Source: Arthrinium phaeospermum
Lineage: Eukaryota > Ascomycota > Sordariomycetes > Amphisphaeriales > Apiosporaceae
Assembly: GCA_006503535.1 (NCBI GenBank)
Contig: QYRS01000001.1
Location: forward strand, 4,278,001-4,342,000
Direction: 5' to 3'
DNA: 64,000 bases
Shown here: piece after piece, positions 35,573 to 46,804 of the stretch
How positions within the stretch are numbered: position 1 is the first letter of the stretch
How the letters are laid out: each line of letters starts with the position of its first letter
Made by a program: the position numbers and the translations under genes
The notes under the pieces: generated by a model
Told to the model about the DNA's origin: nothing
The model's input: the letters and a program-made list of their open reading frames with translations, nothing else
The model's database searches: none

Positions 35573-36236
35573 CTTGATGCAAAGGTCACAAAAGGGCCGA
35601 TGAATTGATATGTCAAGGAGATTGGTTCAGAAATATCGAAACGAGAAAAACCACGTCTAAAAGCGCGGGGTGCTGCAGCAGGTATATAGAAAAAGAGCCG
35701 GCTCTGTTACAAAAGCTGAGAAATGGGCATGCAGTGATGGCGGCAGACCCTCCTGGAGGCAAGCTGTCAACTTGCTGGGCCCAAGCTCCCGAGCTCTTGA
35801 ATGGATGACGACCCGGCCCCTTGTAAGCAGTGGCGTTGCTCCAAGTGGCGGGCAACATTGAATCGATTCAACCAAACCAGCCCAGGCAGGGGGCTGGGGT
35901 GGGGTGTCGCTGATAAGATAAGGTCGTCCATCTGAATTTTGCACAGCCATAGGGATGTATCTGCCAATCCCCCTCTAGCCACACCTAGCAAAAGCCCCCC
36001 CACCAAGCACCAGCCCCTGTCCGCAAAAGCACTGACCCAGGCACTTGGCGTGGTGGCTTCCCACAACCCAATTTTGCAAAAAAAGGCCATTTGCGCGAAC
36101 ATTTCGACTTTCCACTCCCGATCTACAATCGACGACCGACGCCCAACGCCAGACACCTCGCCAACCCGCAACCGTACAATCCCGCCCAGAGCAAGCTCAG
36201 TCTACGTGACCAGCTGCATCACCAACAACCGCCAAC
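35573..36236. other. Divergent promoter between tigA and rps29
   Basis: 664 bases between divergent starts, no gene supported. Short C-rich and CA-rich tracts just before the rps29 ATG are typical of a strongly expressed ribosomal gene leader. Confidence 0.5.
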
Positions 36237-36634
36237 ATGTCTCACGAAACCGTCTGGAACTCTCGTCCCCGCACCTACGGCAAGGGCGCCCGTGCCTGGT
36301 ACGTTTCCCGTTGTTAGAGAGGGAGGAGGAAGATTATGTCAAAAAATTCAAGAATGGACTGGACGATGGGGGAACAGTGTCATGACAAGAAGGGAACCTC
36401 GTACTAACCTACCCTTCTTCGCTATAGCCGTGTCTGCACCCACAAGGCTGGTCTGATCCGCAAGTACGGCCTCAACATCTGCCGTCAGTGCTTCCGTGAG
36501 AAGGCTGCCGACATTGGCTTTGTCAAGGTACGAAATGAGTCGAGTCGCGAGACACCACCGCGCATCGTCCCTCGGTGCACGAGGGAAATCGAGAGAACAC
36601 GCCGGAATACTAACATCCTGGACAGCACCGTTAA
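36237..36634 (+). CDS. rps29: 40S ribosomal protein S29
   Basis: Three exons, 36237..36298, 36428..36527 and 36626..36634, give 56 residues, the normal length. The protein opens [19 protein letters not shown] and holds the zinc ribbon CRVC plus CRQC (about residues 21-42), with the invariant GLIRKYGLN between. The last exon carries only two codons (His-Arg) and the stop; a perfect TACTAAC branch point lies 13 bases before its acceptor. It is a uS14-family protein of the small-subunit head. The upstream gene tigA is divergent. Identification is certain; the tiny last exon is inferred from splice signals and the usual HR ending in fungi. Confidence 0.95.
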
Positions 36635-37359
36635 ACAACCAAACAAAGACCAACATGTCTTTTACTCGTCCCATTCCATCGTCTCTCTTGCATCTAGTCA
36701 TCTACGACACGAACAACGTTCGCGGATATGGAGTTGGTCGGTTTCTGATCTCGCAAGGGGAATAAAAAGGGCTCTACGGTTACCCCTGGTGCATTCACCC
36801 TACAAATACTGGACGGGTTGTTGGGCTTCGTGGAATGGAATAGCCAAGACTGCGATAGGGTCAAGCTAGTACACCACGACAATGCATATGGATTTTTGAT
36901 GACAACCTACCATCATACGATTTTCTCTCGAGTCTCGAGCCGCGCTCGGTGGGAATGACATGTGTGAAAGACCGGGGTGTCGGCCATGACAGGAGGCACG
37001 TTGCTTAGGCTTCGTTATCGTTGCTTACTGAGAGATTGATGAGACCGTTGATCCAAAAGTCTACGCTCGTCATAATTGTGAAAATGTTCATGATTTCGCC
37101 TATGTCTTGGCAATTTTCATTCAGCTCTGAGTTACTATTTATGTAAAAAGTGGCTGGATCAAATTGTATGGCTACACTCTCTTCCTCTCTTCATATCGCC
37201 GAAGCGCCTGATTCCCATGCTATTATCAACTTCAGCTCAGTAGATGTCGTCAGTCCCTAATTGCATCTGACAGCAAATATATGCAGCTACCGACTCTTAT
37301 CGGACAGTAACCATAGCAATGCCACTTGCTGTCCCAGAGAAAGAAAATAAATATCACCT
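36635..37359. other. Intergenic between convergent genes
   Basis: 725 bases holding the 3' ends of rps29 and the C2H2 gene. No further feature seen. Confidence 0.6.
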
Positions 37360-38382
37360 TCAGAACTTGATCAGTCTGTCCCCGCTCACAATATCCTGGA
37401 TTCCATGTTGCACTCTATCGAAGCGGGTGAAGCCACATGATTCACTCTCGAGGTGGTTGATGATAGCCGCAAGCGACTTGAACTCCTTGCCGCAGCCGCG
37501 GTTGGGGCAATGATAAAGGGCTTGCTGATCTGTAACCGGCGTTAGTGGTATTGGTCATGTCTTTACATGTTATCTCATGCAATCCCATCCTCACATCTAC
37601 ATTGCAAATGGCCTGTCTTCCAGCTGACCAAGCTCAGCAGCGAGATGAACAGGCACTTACGGGTTGGAGAGTTCAGGTGCTGATTCAATCCGTACAGCGA
37701 GCTGAAGAGTCGATGGCAGAGGTAACACTCGTAGCCGCCGCGATAGGGGTTATACGACTGCTCGTTGGCTTCGTACTGGTTCGACCCATAATAGCCGACC
37801 AGGTTCTTGGTGATGACGCCGCCTGTGTCCTTGCTGCGGACAAACTTGTAGATCGTGTCGCGATTAGCCCCGCGAGCGTCCGGGCAGGACCCGGACTCGA
37901 GGTGGTGTGTCAAACCCGCGGCTGTGGTCCAGTTGCTCTTGCAGAAAGGACACTTGATGGTCTGGCCTAGATGGACACGGGAGCGGAGATGCTATAATTG
38001 TGGTGACGACTTGGTTAGCATGTCAAATCACTCCTTTGTATATCCGTTACAAGGATTGATGAATACTGACCTGCATCAAGTTGTTGTAGTTCATGAACTC
38101 CCTGTCACACTCCTCACAGTAGTAGTGATCCTCATGCTGGTGCTTAGTCAACTGGTCCTCGGTCGGCCATGACGATTCACAGCATCGGCAAACATGCGCG
38201 AAGTGGTCCATTTGGTCCATGTGCTGGAAGCGCGCTGACTCGGACCCGAAGTTGCGGGAGCATGTGTCGCACTCGTAGTCGGGCCACTGGTGTCCAGTCG
38301 AGTTGACATGGTTATCACGAGCCCGCCAGGTGACGAAGGATTTCCAGCATGTACCGCACTGGTAGTCATTGAACAGCCCCAT
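37360..38382 (-). CDS. Seven-finger C2H2 zinc finger protein
   Basis: Three exons, 38071..38382, 37661..37991 and 37360..37529, give 270 residues with consistent phases (introns 79 and 131 bp). Seven C2H2-like fingers can be read: YQCGTCWKSF, YECDTCSRNF, HVCRCCESSW, YYCEECDREF, IKCPFCKSNW, YECYLCHRLF and YHCPNRGCGKEF. Several end in H-x(4-5)-H or H-x(4-5)-C. Intron 1 interrupts finger 4 and intron 2 interrupts finger 6. A spacer rich in Gly, Asn and Tyr separates fingers 5 and 6. Almost nothing exists outside the fingers, so no activation domain is seen. It could bind DNA or RNA, or act in ribosome or RNA maturation; the sequence does not decide. Such tandem-finger proteins are common in Sordariomycetes and mostly uncharacterised. 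Confidence 0.88.
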
Positions 38383-38997
38383 GTTGGCAAACGAACAGCT
38401 GCCTATGCTGCTTGTTGAAGGAAGATCAGAAGCAGAAGACGACGTCTAAGAGGGCGTCACAACTTCGTGATGCCGAACTGGCCCACGAACAAGTCAAAGT
38501 TGTTGATGGAAGCTTGAGAAGGAATTATGAGGAGAGCACCTCGGCGCAGAAGCCCCATGCTTGCGTTTGTTCATGCTCGAGTTTCAAGCGCCATGCACCG
38601 TTTGTCATGGGCCGGGAAGCACCTTCCTGGTTTCTGTGCTAAATACAAACAGAACATCAAACGTGGTTCCTTCCCGAGACCTCCTAACTAATACGTTCAT
38701 CATCCACAACTACGATTTGCAGATAAGTGCAATATCCCTGCGTTGAACACCCGAGGTCATGTTTCTACCTACACAAGTATGGGCACTAACAAGACTGGGA
38801 ACATAACTCTCAGTCGTGGAGGTAGGTGTAGGTAATAAGTATTTGTTTTCTTTTTAGGAAGGCACGAAATTAGGTACAGAACTTCATTGGCCATGTGCAT
38901 GTACATGTATGCCACCGAACGTTTCCCCTTTCCTCTTCCCTCAAATATGAACCTATTTGCTAGACGTAACGACCTTACACCGGCCCTTCCTTCTTTC

Positions 38998-39702
38998 TCA
39001 AGGTCCCTTGGACGGCCCTATGCCAACCGACATCCCGTCCCACCCTGCAGCTACCCACCCAAAGCTTTCCTTCAGTGTGTAGTCCATGGGTTTCGCGACT
39101 TGGTGTTTTCTTCTCTGACAGCAGCAGCCCCGACACCGTGTGAAAGCTTGGCTCTTTGCCGACGGGGAAAAGGGCCGGACAATCCCCAGGAGGAAGCAGA
39201 GCACCACGGCAACAACGAGGAGGGTATGGACAGGGCGCCACTCCGGAGAGAGGGGCTCCAGAAACTCGGCGTCGATGGCGATGGGCGACCCGCCGTCCTG
39301 GAGTTGGTTTGGACGGTTCGACCAGGCGCAGAAGTCTTCGCCTAGAGCCTCGTACCTGCTTTTGGTTATTGATCTTGCATTGACCTTTTTACTTCCTCTC
39401 CCTCTCTCTCTTTCTAGCAGGATGTTCACTTGCAAGTTTCATGAAAACGACATGATAATCCCCATGAGCGGGAATGGTGGTGATCCGCCATGCCCAAGGG
39501 AAAAGGGGGGAGGGAGAGTGTTTGGGCAAGAGACTGGAAGCATGCTTTCATACGGAGCTTGGGTGGGCACTTACTCTTCACAGAGCGACGTAAACCCAGA
39601 AAGTTTCGTATAATCGATCAAATCGTGCCTCGACACCGATGTTTTCTTGGGGTCCTCCTCGTCGGAGTCTTCGACTTGATCTCTTATCCGGAGGGGCGCC
39701 AT
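38998..39702 (-). CDS. Small single-pass membrane protein of unknown function
   Basis: Two exons, 39575..39702 and 38998..39355, give 161 residues; the donor is GTAAGTG and the acceptor CAG, and the phase joins exactly. The N-terminal 80 residues are soluble and acidic (EDSDEEDPKK, then DFCAWSNRPNQL). One strong transmembrane helix lies at about 86-102 (HTLLVVAVVLCFLLGIV). The tail is basic and Cys-rich (RCRGCCCQRRK). No signal peptide, so the N-terminus is probably cytosolic. I do not recognise a family. The first half has convincing coding character; the last 50 residues are less sure and might belong to another exon choice. Confidence 0.6.
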
Positions 39703-40552
39703 GGACCGAAGGAGTATGCTATATACTTTGAACGTATAGTGCAAGTCTCTAAGCCAGGTAGTTTGTCGCCTCGCCTGCCGTTCTACCGAACAAGCAAGCC
39801 CTCAAAAACAGCGCGAGACCAATGAAAAAAATAAATAAAAATTAGATAAGCAGCATCAGGATAGTCATGTTGAAGAGAAAAACATCATAATACAGACTCG
39901 TTGTGGGGTAACCCCATGGACATCGGTCAGACGCACACATCAAATAATAGGGGGTCAAAAGTATACACAGAAGCGAACACTTGCTGTCATCACGTCTTGG
40001 GTATAGTGGCAATGGTGACCCAATCCTCGGTCAAGGCGTAACGTTGCTGGGGCGTACCACACGCGAGATTGGCGGACCCTATCCCTCGCCGAAAACCGTT
40101 GCCGAGACCGAGTGCGTACAAAGTGCCACATGTCAACGTCCACGAGTCTAGGCCTGCCAATGCAAGCCAGATTGTTGCACTTCAGAACACGAGGGAGACA
40201 CAGGCTGTGGTTTGGATTTATTGGAATTTGTTTCATTTTTTGTGGTTTCTGTCTGTCTGGCTTTCCTCATTGCAGACCTAAGTACAAGAGAAAAAGTCGC
40301 AGGCAAGAATAGAGGGGAGATGACATGATGTCTAGGCTTCTTGGAGCCAAAAAATGTACACGAGAGTTCATCTCAAAATCAATGGTGGGTGTTGTACATC
40401 TATACATGTCATGGTCCATATACACATCATCTCAATAAAACTCCTTGCCTCCCATGCCCTCCGTCGTAGCAAGCCCACCAAGTCCGCTCGCTCCATCCCT
40501 CGTACAGATTAGGTATGTGTAAATTCGTGATACCAGTAGATCTCTTTTTGAT
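39703..40552. other. Intergenic
   Basis: 850 bases between the start of the small membrane protein gene and the 3' end of the EF-Tu gene, both on the minus strand. No gene or RNA supported. Confidence 0.55.
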
Positions 40553-41887
40553 TTACTGGATGATGCGGGTAATGATACCGGTGGCGACGGTGCGGCCACC
40601 CTCACGGACGTTGACACGCTGACCAGCCTCAATGGCAATGGGGTTGTGCAGGTGAGCAACCATCTCGACGTTGTCACCGGGCATGATCATGCGGCTCTTG
40701 TCCTCGGCGTCGTCGGGGAGGAAGAGCGCACAAGACTCATCGGCAGTACGCAGGAACATCTGGGGGCGGTAGTTCTCGTGGAAACCGGTGTGACGGCCAC
40801 CCTCGTCCTTGGTCAGAACGTAGAGAGAGATCATGAACTTGGTGTGGGCCTTGACGGTGCCGGGCTTGACGATGACCATACCACGGCGGACATCCTCGCG
40901 GCGGATACCACGGAGGAGAAGACCGGAGTTGTCACCAGCGCGGGACTCGTCGCAGGACTTCTTGAAGGTCTCGATATCGGTGACCTTGGTCTTGATGATC
41001 TCACCACCCTTGCCGACGAGCTCGACTTCGGAGTCCTTCTTAAGGAGACCACGCTCGACACGGCCCGAGGCAACGGTACCACGACCGGCAATGGAGAAGA
41101 CATCCTCGACAGACATCAGGAAAGGCTTGTCCATATCACGCTCGGGTGTAGGGATCCACGAGTCGACGGCCTCGAGAAGCTGGTCGATCTTCTCCACACC
41201 GATCTCGGGTCGCTTGTTCTCCATGGCCATCAGGGCGGAACCCATGATGACGGGGGTCTCGTCACCCTCGAAGCCGTAGTGGCTCAGAAGCTCACGCATC
41301 TCCATCTCGACGAGCTCCAACATCTCGGGGTCATCAATGGCATCGACCTTGTTGACGAAGACAACAATCTTCTGGACACCGACCTGGCGGGCGAGCAGCA
41401 AGTGCTCTCGGGTCTGGGGCATCTGTCCGTCGGAAGCGGCAACGACGATAATGGCACCGTCCATGTTGGCGGCACCAGTAATCATGTTCTTGATGTAATC
41501 GGCGTGACCAGGGCAGTCGACGTGGGAGTAGTGGCGGTTATCGGTGGAGTACTCGATGTGGGCAGTCGAGATGGTGATACCACGCTTGCGCTCCTCGGGG
41601 GCCTTGTCAATGGCGCCATACTCGAGGTAGCTGGCCATGCCCTTCTCGGCCTGTCGCTTGGTGATGGCGGCCGAGAGGGTAGTCTTTCCATGATCGACGT
41701 GACCAATGGTACCAATGTTCACGTGAGGCTTGGAGCGCTCATAGACGGCGTACGAGCGGTAGATGTTGAGGGCGGCAGAGACATTCTGCGACTTTATCGA
41801 CTGCAGAGGGTTGGCAGTGCTGCCGGTTCTGAGAGAAAGGCGGGATGCGCGCAGGAAGGGCGCGAGGGTTCGGAAAGCGGCCGACAT
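40553..41887 (-). CDS. tuf1: Mitochondrial elongation factor Tu
   Basis: Intronless, 444 residues from the ATG at 41887; an in-frame ATG at 41914 would add nine. The first 50 residues are a basic amphipathic mitochondrial presequence ([20 protein letters not shown]). The GTPase domain has G1 GHVDHGKT, the switch-I RGITI, G3 DCPGH, G4 NKVD and G5 SAL. Domains 2 and 3 follow in normal order, ending [11 protein letters not shown]. It carries aminoacyl-tRNA to the mitochondrial ribosome with GTP hydrolysis. Length and motifs are complete. Strong third-position C bias indicates high expression. The long open frame on the opposite strand is a by-product of that bias. Confidence 0.97.
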   Translation of the reverse strand: MSAAFRTLAPFLRASRLSLRTGSTANPLQSIKSQNVSAALNIYRSYAVYERSKPHVNIGTIGHVDHGKTTLSAAITKRQAEKGMASYLEYGAIDKAPEERKRGITISTAHIEYSTDNRHYSHVDCPGHADYIKNMITGAANMDGAIIVVAASDGQMPQTREHLLLARQVGVQKIVVFVNKVDAIDDPEMLELVEMEMRELLSHYGFEGDETPVIMGSALMAMENKRPEIGVEKIDQLLEAVDSWIPTPERDMDKPFLMSVEDVFSIAGRGTVASGRVERGLLKKDSEVELVGKGGEIIKTKVTDIETFKKSCDESRAGDNSGLLLRGIRREDVRRGMVIVKPGTVKAHTKFMISLYVLTKDEGGRHTGFHENYRPQMFLRTADESCALFLPDDAEDKSRMIMPGDNVEMVAHLHNPIAIEAGQRVNVREGGRTVATGIITRIIQ

Positions 41888-42905
41888 ATTGAAAGACGAC
41901 AAGACCAATGGCACCCGAAACCAAGAAGATTAGAAAATGCGCCCGAAAAGGAGGGAGAGGAGTGGGTGGTGATGGGGTCAAACGTCGTTGACAATGGGGA
42001 ATGGAATGAAAAAGAGACAGAATAGCTGCTTCCTACCTCTCGCCTGGAGATTGCCATGAAGCTCACACCTAAGAAATATTTTCGTAGTGCAACCCCCCGG
42101 CACCAGCCAATCATTCGACGCTAAGATAGCACCCAATTGGATTGGCTCCAATTGAGCTTTGCTGCCCCACCACAGCAGTCAATGATGGACTTGAAGCTCT
42201 ATGGACGCTGTGGCCATATGTGCATCGTGATCCTAAAAACCCCGCGACGCCCACCAAGCAGGCTGGGGACCAAAAAGACAAAAACATACAACACCGAGGA
42301 TTCCCAGGTCGTCACCGACCCTAGTACTAATTCGGCTCTCTGCTGCTTATATATGGGAGAGCGGACGGGATCCCTAGTATTCAGCAGGATATGGTCGTAT
42401 GTGTTAGATTTTGCTTGTTTGGGGGACTATGTACTATGCGTGCCACTGCCGCAGTGTCCTGGAGGGCCAGGCAACATATGTAAGTCACTGTCCATCAAGC
42501 TAGGATATGTATTGCTGATGTGCATCAGGCAAATTTGTCCATAGGACTTTGTAGAATGTCGTAAGGTGCAGCTGTGCAACGCGGTTTGTGTATCATATCA
42601 CGTAAATGTTCCTGTAGATGAACAGGAGCCAAAGCCATCGCAATAGCTGATTCTCCTGCTCTCTCCTCTTCGAATTCCCCTTTAGTCCTCCAACCTTGCA
42701 TACAATCCTCTTTTCTCGGTTATACAATTTTTTCTTCCTTCCTATTATATACCACTGCATATGTTACCATCTATTTCTCTAATTGTATGACAGGACCATT
42801 TGCCCCTACACAAGAAAGCTTCGGTAGCCGGCGGCGGTTTTGCAATAAATGCCCTGCCTACCTAGGCTTGCAAGTGTGCCTCAAGATAATGTTTCCTGCC
42901 TCCTT
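41888..42905. other. Intergenic
   Basis: 1.0 kb between the EF-Tu start and the SDR 3' end. A CT-rich, TATA-poor stretch follows the EF-Tu start; no gene is supported. Confidence 0.55.
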
Positions 42906-43937
42906 CTAGTAGGTGCTGCCCATAACGGACAACCGACCTCCATCAGTAGTAAGGATGAAGCCATTGGAATAGCTGCCAGCTCGGCTAGTAAGGAACAGGA
43001 TGGCACCACACATCTCCTCGTCCTTGCCGAACCGCCTCGCGGGGATGAACCTCTGGTCCTCGAACGACTCCTCTGCTGGGTTGCGGTTGTTGATCAGCAC
43101 TGACGCCAGGTCCGAGGGGTACACTGCAATATGTTAAGTAAGTATTCAGCTCGCGACATTCTGCTACCGACTTAGGGAAGAATCCACTTACGCCCTGGGG
43201 CAATGGCATTGACCCGAATGCCGAACTTGGCCAGCTGGGTGCTGGCGTGCTTGGTGACTTGCATAATGGCCACTTTGCTGGTCAAGTAAGGCGGAGAAGA
43301 GGACCAGTGGCGGCTGAAGGCCGAGATACTGGTCGTGAAGATGACCTGGCTCTGGATGGTCGGCACGTCGCTGCCTTCGGTGAGCGGCTTGCCCCAGCCG
43401 CCCTTGAGGGCGTTCTTATTGCCGGCGTCGAGCAGCTCGAGGAAGGCCGTCATGGTGAAGAAGGCCGCCGTCACGTTCAGGTTCAGCGTGTCGTTCATCT
43501 CCTCCATCGAGAAGTTGGTGAAGAGCGTCTCCCGGGTCTCCGCGATGGAGTGGGCCGGGTTGAACCGGACGGCGGGCCCGATGCTGCCAGAATTGGCCAC
43601 GACGAGGTTGACGTAGCCGGTGTCGTTCTTGATGAAGTCGACGACGGACTGCAGGTCCTCCTTCGAGGTCACGTCGCACTGGAGAGGGACCAGGCTGGAG
43701 TGTTCCTTCGCCGCAGCTTCCAGAACCTCGAGCCGACGGCCCAAGATGTAGACCTTGGCAGCACCATTGAGGGCTAAGGCCCGGGCCATAGTCAGACCGA
43801 TACCTGCAAGAACCATTAATCAGTTTGTTCCTTAGCGGCGATGCTTGATGAAGCGACTGACCAGATCCTCCTCCAGTGATGACGGCGACGATGCCATCTA
43901 CGCGGAAGATTGTGCTCGAATCAAAAGCAGCGGCCAT
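42906..43937 (-). CDS. Short-chain dehydrogenase/reductase
   Basis: Three exons, 43862..43937, 43192..43803 and 42906..43123, give 301 residues with matching phases. It is a classical SDR: the cofactor motif TGGGSGIG at about 20-27 (interrupted by intron 1), a CDVTSKEDL segment near 70, NSGSIG replacing the usual NNAG near 100, catalytic Ser in TTSISAFSRH, and YLTSK as YxxxK. The C-terminus has the usual GSYSNGFILTTDGG. Residues after the first Rossmann Gly repeat (YILGRR) suggest NADP preference. The substrate is unknown. It is divergent from a Zn2Cys6 regulator, which may control it. A run of alternating TA (44046..44056) lies about 110 bases upstream. Confidence 0.92.
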
Positions 43938-44646
43938 TTGTGCGGTCTCTCGGGTAAGGAGCTTGGGAAGTGTGAAAGATGTATAAAGATCTTGAGTCTA
44001 GCTTTAGGGGATAGGACATGATGTTGACTGGGTATCTCATCTTGAATATATATATAGACGGTTTCTGATAACCTTCCTGACCTCTACTGATAAGGGGCTC
44101 TCCAGACAGTCTTGATGTGAGGTTTTGGTTCTAGGTTCGATTAGTCGTTGAAGTTGGAAGGGATGACGGCCGCCGTCGGCCGCCGCTATGCTTGAAATGG
44201 CACAGAGGTTGAAAAAGGCGGCGGCGGCGGCCACTTACATGGTCCCTGGAATAGGCCATTTGCTATCAAGCCACCCCCGCAGCCAAGCCTTGAGATTCCG
44301 CCTTTAATCATACGCCTTACAGTAGTGCTTACCAAGCTGCCCCCCACGAAGTATCACGGTATAAGTCCTTCTATCACCATTTGTAATTCACCTGCATGCT
44401 CTGGCGGTGTTCTTTACTAGCGGCGGCCGCTGGGCGGGTTCCCGAAACCGCGAGCCGATCCGATTGACTATCAAGCACCACGTCGCCTGAGCCCCTGTTG
44501 CATTGTAGGCCTGCTCTATGTAAGTAAGATTTTTGGTAGTTTGGATTTGTAACACCAGAATCTGACCTTCGTGGATTTCGTGAAAAAGTTACATTTTATT
44601 AATTTACTGGGTTAATATTAGACACGGCCATTCGAACTTTCAAAGC
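43938..44646. promoter_or_regulatory. Divergent promoter of SDR and Zn2Cys6 genes with GC-rich repeats
   Basis: 709 bases between the two starts. A TATATATATA run (44046..44056) suits the SDR promoter. GC-rich elements stand out against otherwise balanced sequence: 44167..44184 is the exact reverse complement of 44649..44666 (GGCGGCCGACGGCGGCCG) at the regulator's own start, and a related AGCGGCGGCCGCTG lies at 44419..44432. Zn2Cys6 proteins bind CGG half-sites, so these are candidate sites for the adjacent regulator; binding is inference. Confidence 0.45.
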
Positions 44647-46378
44647 ATGGCGGCCGACGGCGGCCGCTCTCTCGCACTCCACGTCTGCAGCCTATGCAAA
44701 GCTCGGAAGAAGAAATGTGACAAGCAGCTTCCCCGTTGCAGCCACTGCGCCAAGTGAGTAAGAGAGAAAGAGAGTCAACCCGATGCTGGTACTGGTCGTT
44801 CTAATTGGTACATACTATGAGCAGGGGTGATCACCAATGCATCTATGAGCCGTTGTCGCGAAACCGCACTACCCCGAGGCAGCATCAACGTCTTCCTGTC
44901 GATGTGACAGGTACACCGTCAGTAAATGCCTTGTCGCCTACGTTTGCCCTTAACTCTAGCGTATCGACGAGCGCAACAAGTCTGTACCAGCAAGTCTATC
45001 ATCTCATTCGTGCGTCAGGCCGCTTCGTCGACGATGTCAGTACTAGTTACTTCCACGGCCTTCATCTCTACATCCCCATCATCTCGCGGGCGCGCTTCCA
45101 CGATAGCCTCGTCACATTAGGAGCCACGCCAACTATCGATTTCTCGGTGCTGCTTCTGAGTCTCCATTTAGTCACCTTGGCTCCTCCCACCCCGGAGCAC
45201 CACCACCACCCGTCTTCTCCCCGCCATCAAAGCAACTCAGGCCACAGTAATGGTGGACCCAACGATACCTCGGACGATCAGTCCGTCTACCTTACCACCA
45301 AGTCTCTCTTCACTCAAGTTCAGAGCAGTTCCCCGGCCTCCATCCACTTGAACTTGATCCAAGCCGGCCTGCTCATTGCCTTTTACGAATACACACATGG
45401 GCAGCCGGACCAGGCCTTTATGACGATTTCGTTGTGTGCCCGCTTGGGCTATGCAGCGCGCATTAACCGGCTGGTCGGTAGCTTGAGCAAGCCAGACCAC
45501 TATAGTACTCGGGCAGAAACCCGAGAAGCGGCCAATACGTGGTGGGGAGTTGTTATATACGAACGGTACGTGACCCATATCCCTCGACTGTACTTCTTCT
45601 GCGCAGGAGCTCTGGTTCTGGATCCGTCGGTTGATGCTAATTCGTCCTTTATTGATGACCGACCAGGAGTTTCCAATGCGAAGCTACCATCCCACACCAG
45701 CCGTTGATTACCCCCATGCCCAAATCGGACGCCGAGCTTCCGGCCGAAGCCGCCGTTCTCGAAGGGAGCGAACCTGAGCGAGGGTCTGGTCTTCCCGGCT
45801 CCGGGGAGCAGCAACAGCAACGGCCAACCGCGCAGCTTTCCGCCTTGGAGCATGCCAACGTCGGGGCGTTTGGGCGGTCCGCACAAGCAGCCTGGCTCCT
45901 GGACCAAGTCCTGAAGGGCACCGATATCCCGAACCTGGAAAGCCGGCTCCCCTCCCTCCGAGACTTGGACGAAAAGCTGCGCACATTCCTCTCGAAGCTG
46001 GTCCAACAGGCAAACGGGAAGCGTGGGCCTGTTTGTCAGGCAATTGCCGTGACCATCAGGGCATTATATGTCTTGCATCGACGCATCCTCGACCGGCTCG
46101 CCCAACTGCCTGCCTCTGGGGACCAATCGGTCCAGATGAACCGCCAAATTTCGCATGCTGCATTGGAGACTACTACAAACATAGTTGTCGACGTGGTGGA
46201 GGCGCATGGGTCCTCGGAATCCTCACTTTGCTTGGCGCCTAGCTACCCCTATATCGTTCGCGCGGCAGTCGAGTATATAGAAATGGCGCATGGTTATAGC
46301 GAGAACAGATCCCGTCTCGAAGCCGCAGGGCGCCTGCGTCGGTCTATGGAGCAACAGGGCAGTCATTTCTTTTCTTAA
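44647..46378 (+). CDS. Zn2Cys6 fungal transcription factor
   Basis: Three exons, 44647..44753, 44825..45565 and 45667..46378, give 519 residues. The DNA-binding cluster is at residues 14-41 with spacing CX2CX6CX6CX2CX6C (CSLCKARKKKCDKQLPRC, then SHC, then C41); intron 1 falls between its fifth and sixth Cys. The middle (about 85-300) is the fungal transcription factor homology region, with YFHGLHLYIPIISRARF and AANTWWGVVIYER typical of the family. A Gln/Pro-rich spacer near 320 and a helical C-terminus follow. Intron 2 (45566..45666, branch point GCTAAT) was set by the join YER-SFQCEATIPHQPL, which restores the family motif; the nearer AG at 45606 leads to an early stop. It may regulate the divergent SDR gene. 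Confidence 0.9.
44649..44666 (+). repeat. 18-bp GC-rich inverted repeat arm in the regulator's first codons
   Basis: GGCGGCCGACGGCGGCCG spans the first codons of the regulator (MAADGGR). Its exact reverse complement is at 44167..44184, about 465 bases upstream. Confidence 0.85.
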
Positions 46379-46804
46379 ATGTGTACGGGTAGGGCAGGAA
46401 TATCATGTGTAATAACTTCTGTAACTCGAGAAATAGTTGTTATAAACTATATCCACGTTTGCCGGTCCTATCCTCTGGAAAGTACTGCGACGAAGACTCG
46501 TGTTGCGTCGTTTTGTTCGAGTTTCACAGTATTACTCTATTCAGACTACTTGTACGAATGCCGTTAGATATTTGCATGCACTGGAGGAAGTGATTCGAAT
46601 CTCGAGCTCGATAGCTCCGTATCTCAGATTCAATCTCAACGCAGTGTTCTGTAGCCATTTAACACTCTAAACTTTTCAGCAAATACACGCCATCGGCGTA
46701 CCAACCAACTCAGAACGCGGTGGCGTGATGATATCAAAAGCTAGCTGAAATCCCGACGGGAAAGGAGAAAGCCGACATAGAAGTCGAAAACACTGTTCAC
46801 CCGA

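Noticed and set aside
40646..42025. Long plus-strand open frame of 459 codons
   Set aside because: It is antisense to the mitochondrial EF-Tu gene and is open only because of that gene's codon bias; the product has no family character.
45606..45666. Nearer acceptor (GCGCAG) for intron 2 of the Zn2Cys6 regulator
   Set aside because: Using it brings a stop within nine codons and loses the QCEATIPHQPL motif; the acceptor at 45664..45666 keeps frame.
45500..46006. Minus-strand frame of 168 codons
   Set aside because: Antisense to exon 3 of the Zn2Cys6 regulator, which restores the family motif through a consistent splice.
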